Positions 23,729 to 36,631 are shown, counted from the first letter of the stretch. The stretch is 64,000 nucleotides of DNA from Adenanthera pavonina (GCA_026686845.1 JAIVEN010000024.1:12697501-12761500), one strand, 5' to 3'. The notes: generated from the sequence alone by a model not told the origin. Numbers and translations are program-made.

Positions 23729-25334
23729 GAACATACTTTGCTGCTCCGTCACAAAATCCTTCCAAATAACACTTTTGAAGAGTTAAAGTGCAAATCTACC
23801 CTCAAAGTTGCTACTAATATCCTAAAAAATTTTTTTGGCACAATGTTGCCTAATGTTTTCAAATTATAGCAATTTAACCCAAAAGTAATAGACCCAGTTA
23901 ATGTCTATTATCTCGGACATGTGGTGTTTACATGTTGCCAAACGTTTTATAGAATGTTAGATGGTGTTGGCCATGTTTTACAATGAAGTTTTCAATGCAA
24001 AACTTGATGCTATTATGGAGGATTTGAAGATGGTGAAGAGGAAACAAACAAATATACATCTTGCATTGGAAGATGGTAAGAAAAAGTTTAGAAAGACAAT
24101 TATATCATTGTTTTTCTCGTGGGTCTTTTTCATGTGTATGTTTAAAAATTACTTGATTGAAGGGTAGTGAACTTGATTTGTGGATTTTCGAAGGTTAGAA
24201 TGTTGAGTTATTTGGCTTGTTACTGTTGCCTTTTGTATGGGAAAGGAATTGAGCTATAACTAACTTCATTTGTGGATGAAATGGATGAAAGAATTTGTGT
24301 TATTTGGCACAATATGTGAAGGAAATATTCAACTTTATGTTTAACCTTGTCAACTTTTAAAGATTACTAGATAATTTATCTTTTGTAGAAAAAAGAAAAT
24401 GTCAGTATCCTTCTTTAACTGTGAACTGAAAAGAAAGAAATTTGCCACCATTTTCAGATAGATGGTGCTTATAATGTGCTAGGAAACTAATCATTATGAG
24501 AGTTGGATTAACATGCAAAGGGGAAAGTAAATTAATAAGTGAGCTAATTAACATGTACAATCATTGCATACCTAATTAACATGGCTTGTATACAATTATT
24601 CCAATTTAAAAACTGAGCACAAATTAACAATTTCATGTATCCCACTTTGGCATTATAGCCAAGATACAAAGTAAGCTTATTGCACTAGAATTTCTGAAAA
24701 TGCATTAGAGGAAAAATAGTTCCTACTTGAGTTGTTCCTCTGGCCCACAATCATTCTCTCTCTCTGTGCTAGGAGTTGTATGAGGTTGTTAAGTATGATA
24801 GTCTCTTTCACATTAGCCTTGGTGGATTGAAAGGTAATTTAGTGGGTTGTGACACATTGGCACCATCACTAGTAAAAGCATTCTTCCAATACCCTTTTTG
24901 AGTGTTAGAACTTTGAGGCTAACTTGTTTTGATTTATTGCTCATTTGGGATTGGAAATCTAGTCTCAGGGTTTGCATAATGTTGCATGTACTCTTGTGTA
25001 GTACCCTCCTCAATAACAGTTTCAACCTTATTCCAAGCTACACTAAGGAAATTTGAATATGTTAAAAGACATTAAATGACTAAGTTTCAGGAAATTTGAA
25101 GTTTATACTACTCACACTATGAACAATCCTTCCTATTTCAAAGTCCACCCTAATCCCCATACCATACTCAATTCTCCTTCTATAGTGACACCTCCCTTCA
25201 ATGGTACGAATAGCTTATTAATTTGGTTGAGTTGGTTCAAATGGTTGAGTGGATTGTGTGAGCTAACTATAAGCTAGTTCAGTTGATTGTGTGAGCAGAA
25301 TTTGACTTGGTTCAGATGGTTGAGTATGTTGAAT
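23729..25334. other. Region without recognised gene; dispersed repeat at its left
   Basis: Bases 23785-23930 resemble 49340-49520 (a 'gcaaatctaccctcaaagttgctact' type start and an 'atagcaat' block), so both are pieces of one dispersed element. 23961-24167 is a short open frame ('NAKLDAIMEDLKMVKRKQT') with coiled-coil-like composition that I cannot assign. On the minus strand, 24813-25050 is open for about 70 codons, also unassigned. Confidence 0.45.
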
Positions 25335-25589
25335 CAGTTGGATTGCCCAAGAGGGAGGTGAATTGGTTTATTGAAAATTTTCTGCTAAATAAAAAAGCAA
25401 TGAAATAGTACATGTGCAATAGAAAATAGAGCAAGAAACATAATGTAAATGAAGAAGGGATAATGAGAATCAAAAGCCAAGATTTATCCTAGTGTAGCCC
25501 TTCTACTTAGTCTACATTTAGTCCTCAAACCACCACTTGAGATTTGTCCACTATCTTTACAAGATTCAAGTGGGTTTTTGTAAAAATTA
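25335..25589 (+). repeat. Unclassified dispersed repeat, family C, copy C1 (left part)
   Basis: Starts 'gcccaagagggaggtgaatt' and contains 'atttatcctagtgtag', 'agtcctcaaaccaccacttg' and 'caagattcaagtgggttttt'. The same blocks in the same order occur at 31005 and 32903. It is interrupted by the solo LTR at 25590. Confidence 0.8.
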
Positions 25590-28095
25590 TGTAGCAGCCC
25601 TCATTACATTGTCCCTAACTTAGTTTCTAGTTAACCAAGTGTAATTGGCATTGTGTGCAGAACCGAAAGGGTCAAGACAGAGGAAAGGTTCAAGTAAAGG
25701 CAGGAGAAGCTCCACATCGCAGCGAGAAGTAGGGTCACTGTGGTGAGAGAGCTATAATTTTGGTTAATTTTTCTAGGCCAAGAGTATCCACACTGCGGAG
25801 GGCTTACTGGAGTAGCGGCTAGCAGGGAAAATCAGTATAAACTAGAAGCATTTTGGACAAACAGATGAGAAAGAAATGAAGGAAGTGATGAAAAGTTATG
25901 CTAGGGTTTTGGATTTTCGGCCTTTGGGAGTGATTTTCGGCCTCCTAGAGCTTGGATTCTCGTGGGTAAGTGATTTGTACTTCTCCATCTCCCTTTCTCT
26001 TCAGTTTTGAGTTGGATATTTTGGGGATATGTTGAGATTTGTGGTTTTGGCCTAAATCCAGCAATTAAAATGGATGAAATAGGATTAGTAAGGTGTGATT
26101 TGGTGGTTGTGATGCTTAGGTGTGAGTTTTAGAAAGGTTACACATGATTTGAGCTTAACCCTAGGTTGAAATTGTTAGAGGGAGTATGGAATCCGAAATA
26201 TGTGGTTGAATTGAGTTTGAATGGGTTTTAGGAACTCAATGATGTATGAAAATGGTGTAGAAACCTTGAGTTAGGCCTAGTCGAATTGTGATTTTTAGTT
26301 AAGTGATATATTGTGTTAATTGAGGTATTATAGTATTGTAGAGGTTATTTGGTTGACCGGAAGAGTACAAGTGTGTCGGATAACCCAAGGAGCTCGTGGA
26401 ATCATGTGTGTGTGGAAATTGACAACTAAAGGTAACCAGGTGTTTGTATTGTTCATATGGTATGTATTATAGTTAGTATATATATGTGTATATATATATA
26501 TTCATGTTTCCATTCATACCACGAAATTGATATGTGTGTGTGTACGATTTTTCTATATATTGTGGTATGCACACGGCTAGACATATAGAGAATGATGATT
26601 AGAGATGATGATGTGACATGGCACAATGCATGCATGACATTGAGAATATGATTACGATGATGATATATATATTGACATGGCATGAACATCATCGCCATAT
26701 GTATAGTGAGGAAATATGGAACAAGTAGTGATGATATATGATATATGATGATATATGATAAGGGAGGACAAGGATGGTATCCATGCTGCTAAATCCTCTC
26801 CTATTGCCCGGAGAGCTAGGCAACAGAGGACTACATCTTCTCTAAATCACCACTAATTTGAGGTGGTCCAGGGGAAGGAGAGCAATGATCCGAGCACTAA
26901 TGTAACCTTCGGCCGGGTTGCATTAGTGTAAGGTGAGCTTGGTGATGTCCAGAAATCGGTCTTCACCGACTGTTGGAGGGGAATTACCTGTACAAAATGT
27001 CCTGTTATGACGATAGCTCATGGTTTTATCTGTGTGCGAGGGAGATATGCATTCCATTTCATATTACATTCATGAGATTGTATGAGATATGTATATATAT
27101 GCTTATGATTGTCACCAATTACTGAGACTTTGTCTCACACCCCTTTTCCATGAACTAACATTTCAGGTGAAGGTTCTGGCATTAGTCCAGAGAAGACAAG
27201 GGAGTAGTGTACTGGATGTGAGAATATCAAGTTTTTGTAATGTATGTGTGTATGGTCTATGTATGTTGTGCTAAGTAGGATAGGTGGTTTGTATTTTAAG
27301 TGATGACATTAATGTTGTGATTGTATTAGGCATCATGGATGTTAATGATGTAATGATAAGTTGTGGTGATGTGATGCATGCATGGTACGGAGTGTTGATG
27401 AGTCAGTATGGTAGTGTATGTGAGCCTAAAGGGAGTTTTAAGCCAAGTATGTGAGTTTTGGGACTATAACTTGCTTCATCAATTGGGGTTTAAAGGGGTC
27501 AAATCTCATAGGAGTGGTTCATTTGAGGTAGAATCTCTTTGGACAAGTTGATTAAGTGGATTAGGACCTATGTGAATGGTCCCTGAGTGCCCATTTGTTT
27601 TTGGTGGCAATTGGAGGAGGTTTATGGTGAGTTTTGGTTAAAAGTGGCCAAAACTATGTTGGGTGTTTAAAATCTCCATATGAAGATGGATTGAGATAAA
27701 AGTGGAGCCCATGGTTAGATTAGGACAAAATTGACTTGTATGGGTTGGAATCAGGTTAATCGAGGGTCTGAGCATAAAGTTATGCACGTCGAAAGTTCAC
27801 CTCAGAGTTGAACTTTTACTGATATGGCATTAGTAAGGGGGCGCCACGACACCAAGGCCAAGCTAAGGCACCGAACCCTTTGTTTTGACAATTCTAAAAC
27901 CCAAGAGCACCGGCGGTACTATAACGACCACAGCCTGCACCCTGTCTCGGCTGTTCTGGTGTTCTCAAGGTGTTTTTGTGGCGTTTTCCATTGCTCTGAT
28001 GTTTTGGAAGGTTAATTGAGATGCTTGGGGCTATGTTTGGTTAGTTTTTGAAGTAGTTGGTTAAGTTAAGAGGTGTATTGGAGTAAGGTATTACA
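25590..28095 (+). repeat. Solo LTR inside repeat C1, perfect target duplication
   Basis: Begins TGTAGCAGCCC and ends GTATTACA. The flanks are AATTA (25585-25589) and AATTA (28096-28100). It is 2506 bp. GGTAAGT lies at 25965 after the 'ttttcggcct' repeats, and the hairpin at 27124. A different LTR family from B, with a more GC-rich middle (26780-27010). Confidence 0.93.
27124..27136. other. Conserved LTR hairpin, shorter variant
   Basis: GAGAC-TTT-GTCTC, preceded by 'tact' and followed by 'acacccc'. Stem bases differ from the other LTRs but complementarity is kept. Confidence 0.65.
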
Positions 28096-28990
28096 AATTA
28101 CAGTACAACCACCAAGCTCAAATGAGAGCTAGAAATCCTTTTCTCACTAAGACTCCCTTACTATTTCTCTACACTAAGACTCTTCTACCTAATGTAAAAA
28201 GAATGTTCACAAAAGTAAACTCTCATAAAAGAGTGGATTAAACAATGAAGTGTAGTAAATACTCTCTAAGAGAAATTGGAGCTTTGAATGAGAATAATAA
28301 AGATTTTAGCAAAGTTTCAATGTAATCTCACTTAGTAATCTTACCCGCCACCTTAAATGAGGTCCTATATATAGATTTTTAGCCAAATCTAACTATTGGA
28401 GATGAGAACTAGTCATTACTAAGCTAGTTGTAACATTAACCTATACAATTAAATGTGTGTTAGAGCTTGATAGAACAAGCTAGGTTGGTCGAACTTCCCA
28501 ACTAGCCGTTAGACACATCTCTCAAGTACAACAATGTTAGAACAACCACCCTAGGTTATTAGAACATCGAGCTATCATAGAAAGATTCATTTTCTTGTCT
28601 TAGCATCTTATTTTAAGAAGGTGGGTACAATGTCCTAACAAGTAACAAACTAGAGAATCACAACATTGTACAACTAATATTTGAACACTCCACAAAAAAA
28701 AATCATGTTATAGCAGATCAGAGTAGAACTCTACTTTTAAACCACTAGTTTAATAATCATACCCTCAAGATTGCTCAAAGCTCACAAAACTTATCTGTTT
28801 GAGTTTTAAAATTCTATCAATTATCATTTTTCTCGTCAACTACCAATTAAAAGCAACTATTTTGCATAGTGCAAAGCCTTAAGGCAATGTATTAGTAAGG
28901 GAAAGCATACATATGTCATGAAATGGCCAAGTACTAAATTTCATAAAACTATACCATTTAAATAAAGTTTTGCCTAAACCATAGCTTTGA
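28096..28990 (+). repeat. Unclassified dispersed repeat, family C, copy C1 (right part)
   Basis: Resumes with 'cagtacaac', matching 33166 onward ('cacagtacagctatg'). It continues through 'ctctctaagag'-type and 'aatgaggtcctatatataga' blocks also seen at 31540 and 33440. The right boundary is not clear. Confidence 0.6.
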
Positions 28991-28998
28991 TATCAAAA

Positions 28999-30040
28999 TG
29001 TAATACCTTAACTAATGCAAGTTGGCACAAATGACAAGAGGGATGATTCTACAACCTTTAGGTTGTAGGTGCTTGCTAGTGGTCTAGTGGCTGGCTTGCT
29101 CCCTGGGCCCTAGGTTCAAAAAGTCATGAATGGCATCCAAAGGTACAGGATGGACTCTCAGCTGCTGAAAATTTGAGCCTTGTTGGGGACTGGGAGCGCT
29201 ATCTCTGCCTCCCATCCTTCTCATGAAAAAATGTAACAGCTTAATTTTAAAACAAAAATTTGGGTGCAAACTTATTATGGTTAACAAAATTAGTATCCTA
29301 TTACCCCAAATTGCAAGAAAAACTTTTGGACCCAAGTAAAAGTCCATGCTCAAAAGTTTTAAACCCAATGTATATGAACTTATTTGGTGAAAATTTGATA
29401 GCATTACAACTATAACCCATCCCAAATTAAACCTATTGAGGCATTTAAATTACAACATTGCCTAGTAAACCAAACAATTTATCATTAACCATATAGGTAT
29501 CCACCTGCTCGAATTCTTTTAAAGGACCATAAATGAAAAGACATGTGTAATGATAAATTGGAAATTAGTTACGTCTTAACATGATATTCCAATGTAACTT
29601 TATTTCAAATGAAATTCATATTCAATCATTACAGTAGTCAAGGAAACAATTTTGAGATACCTACTCTATACTTGGCAATTCCATAAACATGATGTATAAG
29701 TTCAAGAGAGAGAAAATATACCGGTTGACTAGTCTTTATATGAGATAGGTAGGAGTACATTTCTCTAGTTGCTTTCCATTGTTGGAGCTATAATTATTAT
29801 TTGGAAAAATGTAAGACTACAAGGTGAGATATTAATCTCAATAACCAAGGGCAACAATTCTGTATGAGGCTAACACATATAAATGTTTGCATGATGAACT
29901 GTGAATATAAAATCATTCAACAAAGATATAAAGTATACGTTTCCTAATTCAGCACCCCATATAACAAATAAGCATATGATCTTGCACTAGAAACTACTAT
30001 CAATAACATATCTTGACAGCATGTATGAATGGTGTTACAT
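28999..30040 (-). repeat. Minus-strand LTR 3' portion, boundaries uncertain
   Basis: Starts TGTAATACCTTA (the reverse of an LTR end) and holds the conserved hairpin at 29825-29838 in reverse. The hairpin-to-end distance of about 830 bp fits the other LTRs. No matching target duplication or clear left LTR start was found, so the 5' part may extend through the minisatellites to the right or be missing. Confidence 0.45.
29080..29215 (+). mobile_element. Possible tRNA-derived SINE head
   Basis: TGGTCTAGTGG at 29080-29090 matches a pol III A box. GGTTCAAAAA at 29113-29122 resembles a degenerate B box, and the stretch between ('ctggcttgctccctgggccc') is tRNA-like. No poly(A)/T tail with target duplication was found, and the A-to-B spacing is short. 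The antisense open frame 29084-29425 runs across it and has no recognised product. Confidence 0.35.
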
Positions 30041-30060
30041 CCCAAGGAATCCAATTAAGA

Positions 30061-30215
30061 AATCCATTACACCTCTTATTGTGTTCATTCGAGGAATCCA
30101 TTTTACTCCTTATTATGTTCCTTCAGGGAATTCATTTCACCTCTTATCATATTCAATTGGGGGAATCCATTACACCTTTTATCATATTCACTTGAGGAAT
30201 CCATTTCACCCATTA
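30061..30215 (+). repeat. 34-bp minisatellite
   Basis: Four to five units of the form 'aatccattacacctttt' + 'atcatattcacttgagg', starting at 30061, 30095, 30129, 30164 and partly 30198. The overlapping open frames here translate the repeat and are not genes. Confidence 0.85.
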
Positions 30216-30224
30216 ACAATTTTA

Positions 30225-30500
30225 GTAAGATTTACTTTGGTGGCACGCACATTCCCAAGTAGTACTACATCCCAAGAGATTCTAATCCACATTCAAAAGC
30301 CTCACCTTGGTGGCACACACATCCTTAAGTGGTACTACATCCTAAGGTAGTCTAATTCATATTCAAGGGACTTACTTTGGCAATACACACATTTTCAAGT
30401 AATACTATATCTTAAGGTAGCCTAATTCACATTCAAGAAACTTACCTTGGTGGTACACACATCCTCAAGTGGTCCTACATCATAAGTTAGCCTACAAATT
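30225..30500 (+). repeat. ~70-bp minisatellite
   Basis: Nearly four units containing 'cttggtggcacacacatcct', 'caagtggtactacatcctaa' and 'ggtagtctaattcatattca'. It directly follows the 34-bp array, and both are unrelated in sequence to the 64-bp array at 11330. Confidence 0.8.
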
Positions 30501-31004
30501 TATGGTCATATGCACCTATGCATAACAATAGTCCATAACAATTGGCAATATCATCATCATGTATCATGAGTAGCACTGCAAGTCACATCAGCATAGTTTC
30601 TCATTGAACATGAATTTCATACATACTATTGATGACTTCCATTATGAGCTTCTAAGCAATATTATCATGGGAGTTATACATGATATGGCCATTCTCTATC
30701 TAGGATCAGCATTCTAAAGAATCAGGTGAAAATATCATGTTATGTTATATAACAAAGTATGTATCATGTTATGATAAGATGTTAATGTGGTTACCTTAGA
30801 GGCATGAATACAAATAGCAACACATACAGAGTAAGAACCACCCATCAAAGTAGACTACTTATGCCCAAAGCTACAATATTTAAAAAATATTATTACTTTA
30901 CACTTTAGCCACAAGGGTACATAAACAATCATCAAAAGCCCAAAGTCATGAATTTTATTTATCCAACTATTTCAACACAATTCCAGGACTTAACTATTAG
31001 GTTA
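30501..31004. other. Gene-free stretch
   Basis: AT-rich with no gene, repeat or RNA recognised. Confidence 0.4.
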
Positions 31005-32460
31005 GCTGGTCACCCGAGAGGGAGGTGAATTGGGTGATACAAGATTTTCGCCCTTTATGAATAGTCCAATTTCACCAAGAGATACAGTAGAACAGAGATG
31101 AATAAAGTGTATTGAGTGAGGCAAATGAAGTGAAGAGATAAAGAGCAACACACAGAGATTTACACTGGTTCAGTCCAACCACTTTGCCTATATTCAGTCC
31201 TCAAACTACCACTTGAGATTCTTCACTATATCTCATAGGTTTAATCTGGGCACCTGTGAAGTCTCAATACATTTCACAAGGTTTAGTAGGCACTTATGAA
31301 TCTACTCTCCCCATACTCTTATAAGATGTGTAATTCCCTTAGTATTTTCCCATACTAAGATTCTACCCAAAAGTTGTAAAAAGGAAGATTACATAAATGA
31401 AACTCTCTTTAAGAATGGATAATACATCGAAGTTCACTCTAATGAAATGGATGTAACTCTTAATGCTAACACAGAAAAATTTTATTTATTGCAACAGCAT
31501 TTTGTCACAAAACTCATTTAAATTCATTACCCATAAGTTCAAATGAGGTTCTATTTATAGATATGTGGCTTAACTAGTTGTTAGACACATGATCCATCCA
31601 TTACATACAAGTTCTAACCATAATTCTACAAAAGAGCTATTTAACAATCACATTAAATGCGTCTGATACATCAACATTCAAATTTTGAGGCTCAATAGAT
31701 GAATTTTGTAGAGTCAGCAAAGTTATGTGTTTAACGTTGAACCTTGAAATTCAAATTTCAACAGGAAAAATTCAAATTTTGAGCTATGATAATAATTCTA
31801 AAGTTAGCTTGCGGCTTGAACATTTAAACTTTCTTGTTGGAAGTACATTTGTTGGGTTTGAATAGTTACTTCAAGTTTTCACAATGCATTCAAAATTTTA
31901 ATTTCAAAACTGAAACTCATCTGTCAGAGACTTGTTCCAACAAGACACAAAAGTTCTCACTTCAAAGTTTACACTTTCAAGTTCAAAGTTCGTCTGTCAG
32001 AGGATGTGACTTTGAACTTTCTTTGAACTTCACCAACAATCGAATTTTAACTAAGTTTCATGTAAATTTTGCACACTTTCACTAATAATGTTTAGTTCAA
32101 AATTCAAATTTCAGGATCAAAATTTGTTTATTAGAGATGAAAACTATATAACTTCGGATTTCAACAAGTAAAGTACAAATTTTGCACAAAATAAACATGA
32201 ATCATAAGCAAAATTCGTCTATTAGCCTAGAGTGTTCAAATCTAATAAGCTTAAGCTCATGCTAACATTTAGATTTACTTAATCTAACTCATTTAAGATA
32301 TATGGTAACAAGATTAAGTAAATTTCAAAGATTAAACCACCTCAAGGCTTAAGTGAAAACAAAATATACCTAATAGCTAGGTTTTTAAAAGTTAAGCTCT
32401 ACTTTCACTTGGTCATTCCCATTTTTGTATGCTTCCTTCTGATCTTCCATTTTTAGAGCA
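31005..32460 (+). repeat. Unclassified dispersed repeat, family C, copy C2
   Basis: Starts 'tggtcacccgagagggaggt'. It then shows the same ordered blocks as C1 and C3: 'gatttacactggttcagtcc', 'agtcctcaaactaccacttg', and 'gaggttctatttatagat' near 31543. After that comes an A/T-rich tail with 'aaagttcgtctgtcagagga' type motifs at 31920-32225. No open reading frame of note; the 83-codon frame at 31834 lies in the motif array. Confidence 0.75.
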
Positions 32461-32902
32461 TCCTTTTTCTTCTTCTTCTTTGAGTGAGACATGATATTGA
32501 TTTTTTTTTCTTTATTCCAATGTTTATTCTTCCTTCTTGGATAATCCTACATTTAATGTATTACACTTACCAACTTAATAGTTAGTCCAATTTATATATT
32601 CAACTTGTATTATAAAATATAATAACACAGTGGATATATTAATATATAGCATGATATATGTATTATAAACATAATTAGACACATGCTAATACACATTTTA
32701 TTTTTTTAAGAACAATATATATGTTAGACAAATATGATGCATTTGTTCCTTATTACTCTACATTTGTCATTATCAAAACTTATATTATATTAAATCTAAC
32801 ATTAACATGTTCCAAAGAGTTACTTAAATATCCACGTAACTTTCATTTACTTAAAATATACCAAGGAAGTCGTACTAAACAATAGCTCAAAGCAAGTCCT
32901 TT
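32461..32902. other. Gene-free AT-rich stretch
   Basis: No feature recognised. Confidence 0.4.
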
Positions 32903-34690
32903 ATGTTAGATATGCTGGCTTCCCAAGAGGGGGTGAATCAGGAAGATTAAAATTTTTTGCAAATGACAATAAAGTGAAGAAAGCAAGATGACAGTAAAAC
33001 AGAGTATAAATATATAACAAGTAAAGGTAGTAGTAGAGAAGGGAAGACACAGATGTTTATCCTGGTTCGGTCTCTCAATCTTGACCTACGTCCAATCCTC
33101 AAGCCATCATTTGAGATTTTCAACCATCTTGCAAGAATTCAGTGGGCTTTTTGCAAATGTCACAGTACAGCTATGATGCTCTATTTTCAAAGCTCACACT
33201 TTCTCTCTTTGAACTCTAGCTAAGTGCTTTCCAATCCCTTGTGATATCCCCTCATAAGAAAATCTTTCTTCCAGATGAAGATAAGATTATTTACAATAGA
33301 TAAACTCTCTTAATCAGAGTGTATATGAAAGTTGGAGTACAAAGAATGAAGTATGTGAGAATAAGAGACTTTGAGTTGATGATTTGGTAGAGTTTTAGTA
33401 TATGCAAAGTTAAAATTGTTACCCACAACTTCAAATGATATTATATTTATAGATTTAGGTCTCAACTATACATTAGAGACAAAATCTATCCGTTGGAGAA
33501 GTTACTCAACGGTTACTCTGAAAAACTATCCGTTCACCAACCGCATTTAATGCTTCTGACATCCAAAGTTCGAATTTTGGTTGGTCAACAGATGAATTTC
33601 ATGGAAACTGAAGGCTAAAGACTTTAACGTTGAACATTCGAAGTTCGTCTGTCATGAAGCAAAGTTCGAATTTTGATCTTTGAAAAATATTTCTATTGTT
33701 GGAACATACGAATTTTCAAGTACAAAGTTCTTCTTAAATGTGTGAACAATAGTTCCATTTTGCTACAGTGCCTTCGAAATTCGAATTTTAATACCCAAAA
33801 TTCGTCTGTCAGTGGGTAGTTCAATAAGGCACAATAGTTCATCTATTAAAAATTTGAATTTTCAAAATGCAAAGTTCGTCTGTCAGAGAAAGCTCTTTTC
33901 AGACTTACTTCAAAGTTCGAATTTCTGAATATCATCATTCGTGTGTCAACATATCATCATAACAGACTCACAAGCTTTGTTTTTTAAATTCAAATTTTCT
34001 TGTTCAAAGTTTGTCTGTTAGTGAGCTATTTTGATGCTCTTTCCAAACTCAGTTTTCATATGAACTTTGACATTTACTCAGACGAATTTTTCATTTTTCA
34101 TAAGTTGTATTTTGTTTGAAATTCAAATTTTCAAAAGTCAAAATTCGTCTGTCAGATAAAGCTCTTTTCAGATAAGATTCAAAATTCGAATTTCTCAAGA
34201 CAAAGTTCGTCTGTCAGAGAAGGCTCTTTTCAGACTTGTTTATTTTCAATATGAAATTCGAATTTCCAAAGCCAAAGTTTGAATTTTCAAAACAGCATAT
34301 CAATATAAATGTTTCAAACTTCGTCTGTTAGTGGGTGTTTTTCAAATATTTCATGGATTAACATAGAATCATAGTTTTAAAACATCTTTTTGCCAATTCA
34401 AAGTCTTTTACTCAATTTAATCATGGCTGTAGATTCTACATCTATTCTTGTTCTGGTTTTTCTTGAATTTCTCCACTTGAGATCATTTGTGCACCTTTAA
34501 TATCTTCTCTCTAAGCTCTAGAAAGTTGGTTTGGAATCATCAAAACACTTGATTCAACACTTTATGAAGGAAACCAAAATCAAATATTACAAAACTTTTC
34601 ATACTTCATTATTTATCATCCCAAAGGCTAAATATGAAGTTTAATAGCTCAACTATAACAATTTCCCTCTTTAGCTAATTTTACACTTTA
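32903..34690 (+). repeat. Unclassified dispersed repeat, family C, copy C3
   Basis: Starts 'tgttagatatgctggcttcc' and 'caagagggggtgaatc'. 'gtttatcctggttcggtctc' follows at 33054 and 'tacgtccaatcctcaagcca' at 33086. Between about 33580 and 34330 a motif TTCGTCTGTCAG or a close variant recurs eight times, alternating with 'attcgaattt' blocks. It ends near 'ctataacaatttccctcttt' (34663). The TG start and AACAATT-like end could be an LTR, but I found no matching target duplication. Family membership is clear, element class is not. Confidence 0.7.
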
Positions 34691-35853
34691 TCGACACCCT
34701 TTTTGAGTTACATTTTCGAGCAAGTTGTTTATATAGCAAATCAAATCTAAATTTCACAACACTCTGCACACTCAATATTGGCATCTCAAAGAAGCTAAAT
34801 AATTTCTTGGCTGAATAACAAGCATTTCGAAAATCTCATTTAACCACCTAGGGTTCAACTACATTTGGAGATTCTAAGTTCAATTCACGTAAATTTCTCC
34901 ATAAATTCACATGCATAACCTTTAATAGCTTCCCAACAAGATTGTTTGGTAAAACCCTAACAATAATTGGAGACCAAGCTCAAAACTGAACTCACATGAC
35001 ACCAATACTACCAACAAGCAACAAAAACTTGAAGGAAGAAGAAAGATGAGGAAAATCTCAACCTTGCCTCAAAGATTTGTGATAAAACCACTTGGAATCA
35101 ACTCTAGGACACCTCAAGACTCAATTTTCGGCCAAACCCTAGGAGGAGAATGGCTAGAGTTTGAGTGAATTGAAAAAAAAAGAAAGAAGAGATTTTGGGT
35201 TTGTTTGTATTTAGAATGCATAGAGGGACTTATCTGGAAATTGATTTCCAAGTTTGGGGTAAAAGTATAATTGTCACAGAACCTAATTGCAAGAAATTTT
35301 CAAATCTACCAATTAAATTACAATTTTCTTCAATATTAACTAATTTTTTAACCAAAAATAATGATTAATTAACTTCAAACTCACACTTCAAATATTTGGG
35401 TTATTGAATTTTCCTTAAATATCAATTACCATTCAATTATTTAAAAAACTCACTTAATCAAGCTCCAAAATTATAATTTAAAAGTATGTGTTTTACAATT
35501 TTGTCAAATGTCTTCCAAAAAGTTGGTTTTTTGTACGTGTTAAGCATTCACAAAAAATTTTCATTTACTTCTTTTAAAAAAGGCTAAGTAAAGACTTGTA
35601 AAGCTTATCCTCAAAAAGAATAAATAAAAACTTTTATCCAATTACATGCAAACTCAATCAGTAATTCAATTAACTGAGGCAAAAAAAATGCTCTTCAAAC
35701 TTACTAGTCTCCTTTTTTTGTGGTAAAATGTTTCTATTATGGCACAGTGGTACAATTTGTATGATACATGTGCAATGGTGATTATTGTTTTATGATCCTG
35801 TCACTTGATTTATTTAATGATATTATTGTCTGAAAGCTTTTCAAAATGACTTA
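34691..35853 (-). other. Region resembling an LTR leader on the minus strand; no gene
   Basis: Read on the minus strand, 35185-34980 has CT/GA-rich tracts, 'gggtttggccgaaaatt' and a 'caaggttgag' step. These resemble the leader part of the LTRs in this window. No ends could be fixed. Confidence 0.3.
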
Positions 35854-36631
35854 TGTAACATCCCAAATTTCTTATACATAGAATAATAGGAAATTATTCT
35901 ATATAATGTTGTTAGGCATTAAGATGTGATTATACATGCATATATAGGGAAAGGGAGTAATTTTACATGTTTAGTACCTAAATAAAATTAGGTTCTCCTA
36001 TAGTCCTTAAAAGGAAATATATTTGGGCCTTGGTTAGAATAAAATGCAAATTTGGTATTTAAATGTAATTAATTTTGAAATTTTTATGGAAATTAAAAGA
36101 TGATTTCGAAATTTATATTGGAGAATATTGAGATACCAAAATGCAAGTATTTGAGGAATGTGAAGTCAGAGGAAAAGTATGCAAATGGATAATGTAAGGG
36201 CATTTTGGTGAAAAGGAAAATTTCTCTCTCTACTTTCATATAAGTCACACCTAAAAGGGTATTTTAGGAAGGAAAATATTTTTCTCTGATACACTCTCTA
36301 TAGGCCGAAAAAGTAAAGGCAAAAGTGGAAATTTGATTGTGCAAAATATGATGTCATAATTGATTAAATGAGATGATATCATAAATGCAAAGCTTGAGGA
36401 GCAAGATGGCTTGATGGGCAAGACAACTTGTTGGACAACCTAACCGACTTGGGAAGCAAGACAAAGGGGCTCATGGAAGAAGCTAACTTGAGAGGTAAGT
36501 ATGTTAGCTTGTGGAAGAAGTCTACTTGGAGAGGAAGTAAAGCAACTTGGGAGGTAAGACAGGACTACTTGCAAGGCAAGTTTGGATGAAGTATAAAAGG
36601 GCAAATTCCAACTTCTCTCATTTCCACCAGT

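Noticed and set aside
29084..29425. Minus-strand open frame of 113 codons
   Set aside because: It runs antisense across a tRNA-like segment and an LTR fragment. No domain, no splice or promoter context, and composition follows the DNA.
28994..30044. Calling 28999-30039 a complete solo LTR
   Set aside because: The flanks CAAAA and TCCCA differ, and the distance from hairpin to the putative start is too short compared with the other LTRs.
30013..30350. Two overlapping plus-strand open frames
   Set aside because: They translate the 34-bp and 70-bp minisatellites, and the repeat pattern explains the repeated residues.
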